Shown here: piece after piece, positions 63,734-64,000 of the stretch
How the letters are laid out: each line of letters begins with the position of its first letter
How positions within the stretch are numbered: the stretch's first letter is position 1
Assembly: GCA_947454955.1 (NCBI GenBank)
Contig: CANGLW010000011.1
Span: forward strand, 1-64,000
DNA length: 64,000 nucleotides
From: Comamonadaceae bacterium
Lineage (GTDB): Bacteria > Pseudomonadota > Gammaproteobacteria > Burkholderiales > Burkholderiaceae_C
Direction: 5' to 3'
Translations under genes and position numbers: made by a program
The notes under the pieces: generated by a model
The model's database searches: none
Told to the model about the DNA's origin: nothing
Seen by the model: only the letters and a program-made list of their open reading frames with translations

Positions 63734-64000
63734 GCCGAATCGATGCCACCATGAGCGCGCTCAAAGCGCAAAACCGCAAAGCACTGATTCCCTTCATCAC
63801 CGCAGGCTTTCCGTATGCCGACATCACGCCCGAGCTCATGCACGGCATGGTGGCAGCGGGCGCCGATGTGATTGAGCTGGGTGTGCCGTTTTCCGACCCC
63901 AGCGCCGACGGCCCGGTGATTCAAAAAGCTGGCGACAAAGCCTTGGCTTTTGGCATCGGCCTCAAGCAGGTGCTGGCCATGGTGCGCGAATTCCGCAGCA
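63730..64000 (+). CDS. trpA: Tryptophan synthase alpha chain, N-terminal part (cut by window end)
   Basis: The first 90 codons of trpA. Family landmarks [14 protein letters not shown] and [22 protein letters not shown] (catalytic Glu in the GADVIELG stretch) are present. The ATG at 63730 overlaps the trpB stop (ATGA). The gene continues beyond 64000. Confidence 0.95.
   Translation, partial: MSRIDATMSALKAQNRKALIPFITAGFPYADITPELMHGMVAAGADVIELGVPFSDPSADGPVIQKAGDKALAFGIGLKQVLAMVREFRS

Overview
The window is GC-rich, densely coded chromosome from a betaproteobacterium, most likely a freshwater Comamonadaceae member (Limnohabitans/Rhodoferax-like; this is inference from gene order and protein style, not a search). 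Supporting features are the rpsP-rimM-trmD-rplS operon, the polA/DUF2782-like/thrB trio, sdhCDAB-sdhE-gltA beside mdh and acnB, leuCDB-asd-fimV-truA-trpF-trpB-trpA, a BPSS1780-type membrane protein, a Bug (TctC) receptor and two photolyase-family genes. I saw no rRNA, tRNA, CRISPR array, insertion sequence or prophage. Genes often overlap by 4 bases or meet end to end.

Layout. 1-8,000: end of dbpA, polA, a small secreted protein, thrB, a membrane protein and uvrD. 8,000-15,800 (accessory): an HGGYW-type hydrolase diverging from a GntR/FCD regulator, a large unrecognised Ala/Val/Thr-rich protein, a second GntR/FCD regulator with the same TGTATACA-type operator, then a DXR-like/SAF dehydrogenase, a beta-hydroxyacid dehydrogenase and an MFS carrier that look like one catabolic module. 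15,800-26,600: a luciferase-like monooxygenase, then a leftward operon of about 9 kb (five Liv-type ABC genes, acyl-CoA ligase, crotonase, thiolase, small membrane protein) diverging from a TetR regulator with a tandem operator; this looks like uptake, CoA activation and thiolytic degradation of an unknown carboxylic acid.

26,600-31,000: light-dependent DNA repair genes (photolyase-like protein, DUF2256 zinc-ribbon peptide, iron-sulfur photolyase) and an orphan Bug receptor. 31,000-42,500: a DEAD-box helicase with a long structured leader, oligoribonuclease, an M48 protease, a pterin dehydratase, rsgA, a CobD-like protein, a Nudix CoA hydrolase, the rpsP operon, a TM2-type protein, and phosphate transport (pit plus DUF47).

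42,500-54,400: a TCA-cycle block. acnB, an unknown secreted protein, a CitE-like lyase and mdh run leftward; a GntR/UTRA regulator, sdhCDAB, sdhE and gltA run rightward. A perfect 12-bp palindrome lies between the mdh and regulator promoters, so the regulator probably controls at least itself and mdh. 54,400-64,000: leucine biosynthesis, asd, fimV, truA and the trpFBA genes, with trpA cut by the window edge.

The parts least explained by known families are the 481-residue protein at 9,848-11,293, the GntR-linked dehydrogenase module, the crotonase lacking both hydratase glutamates, and the photolyase homologue with altered flavin-pocket positions.
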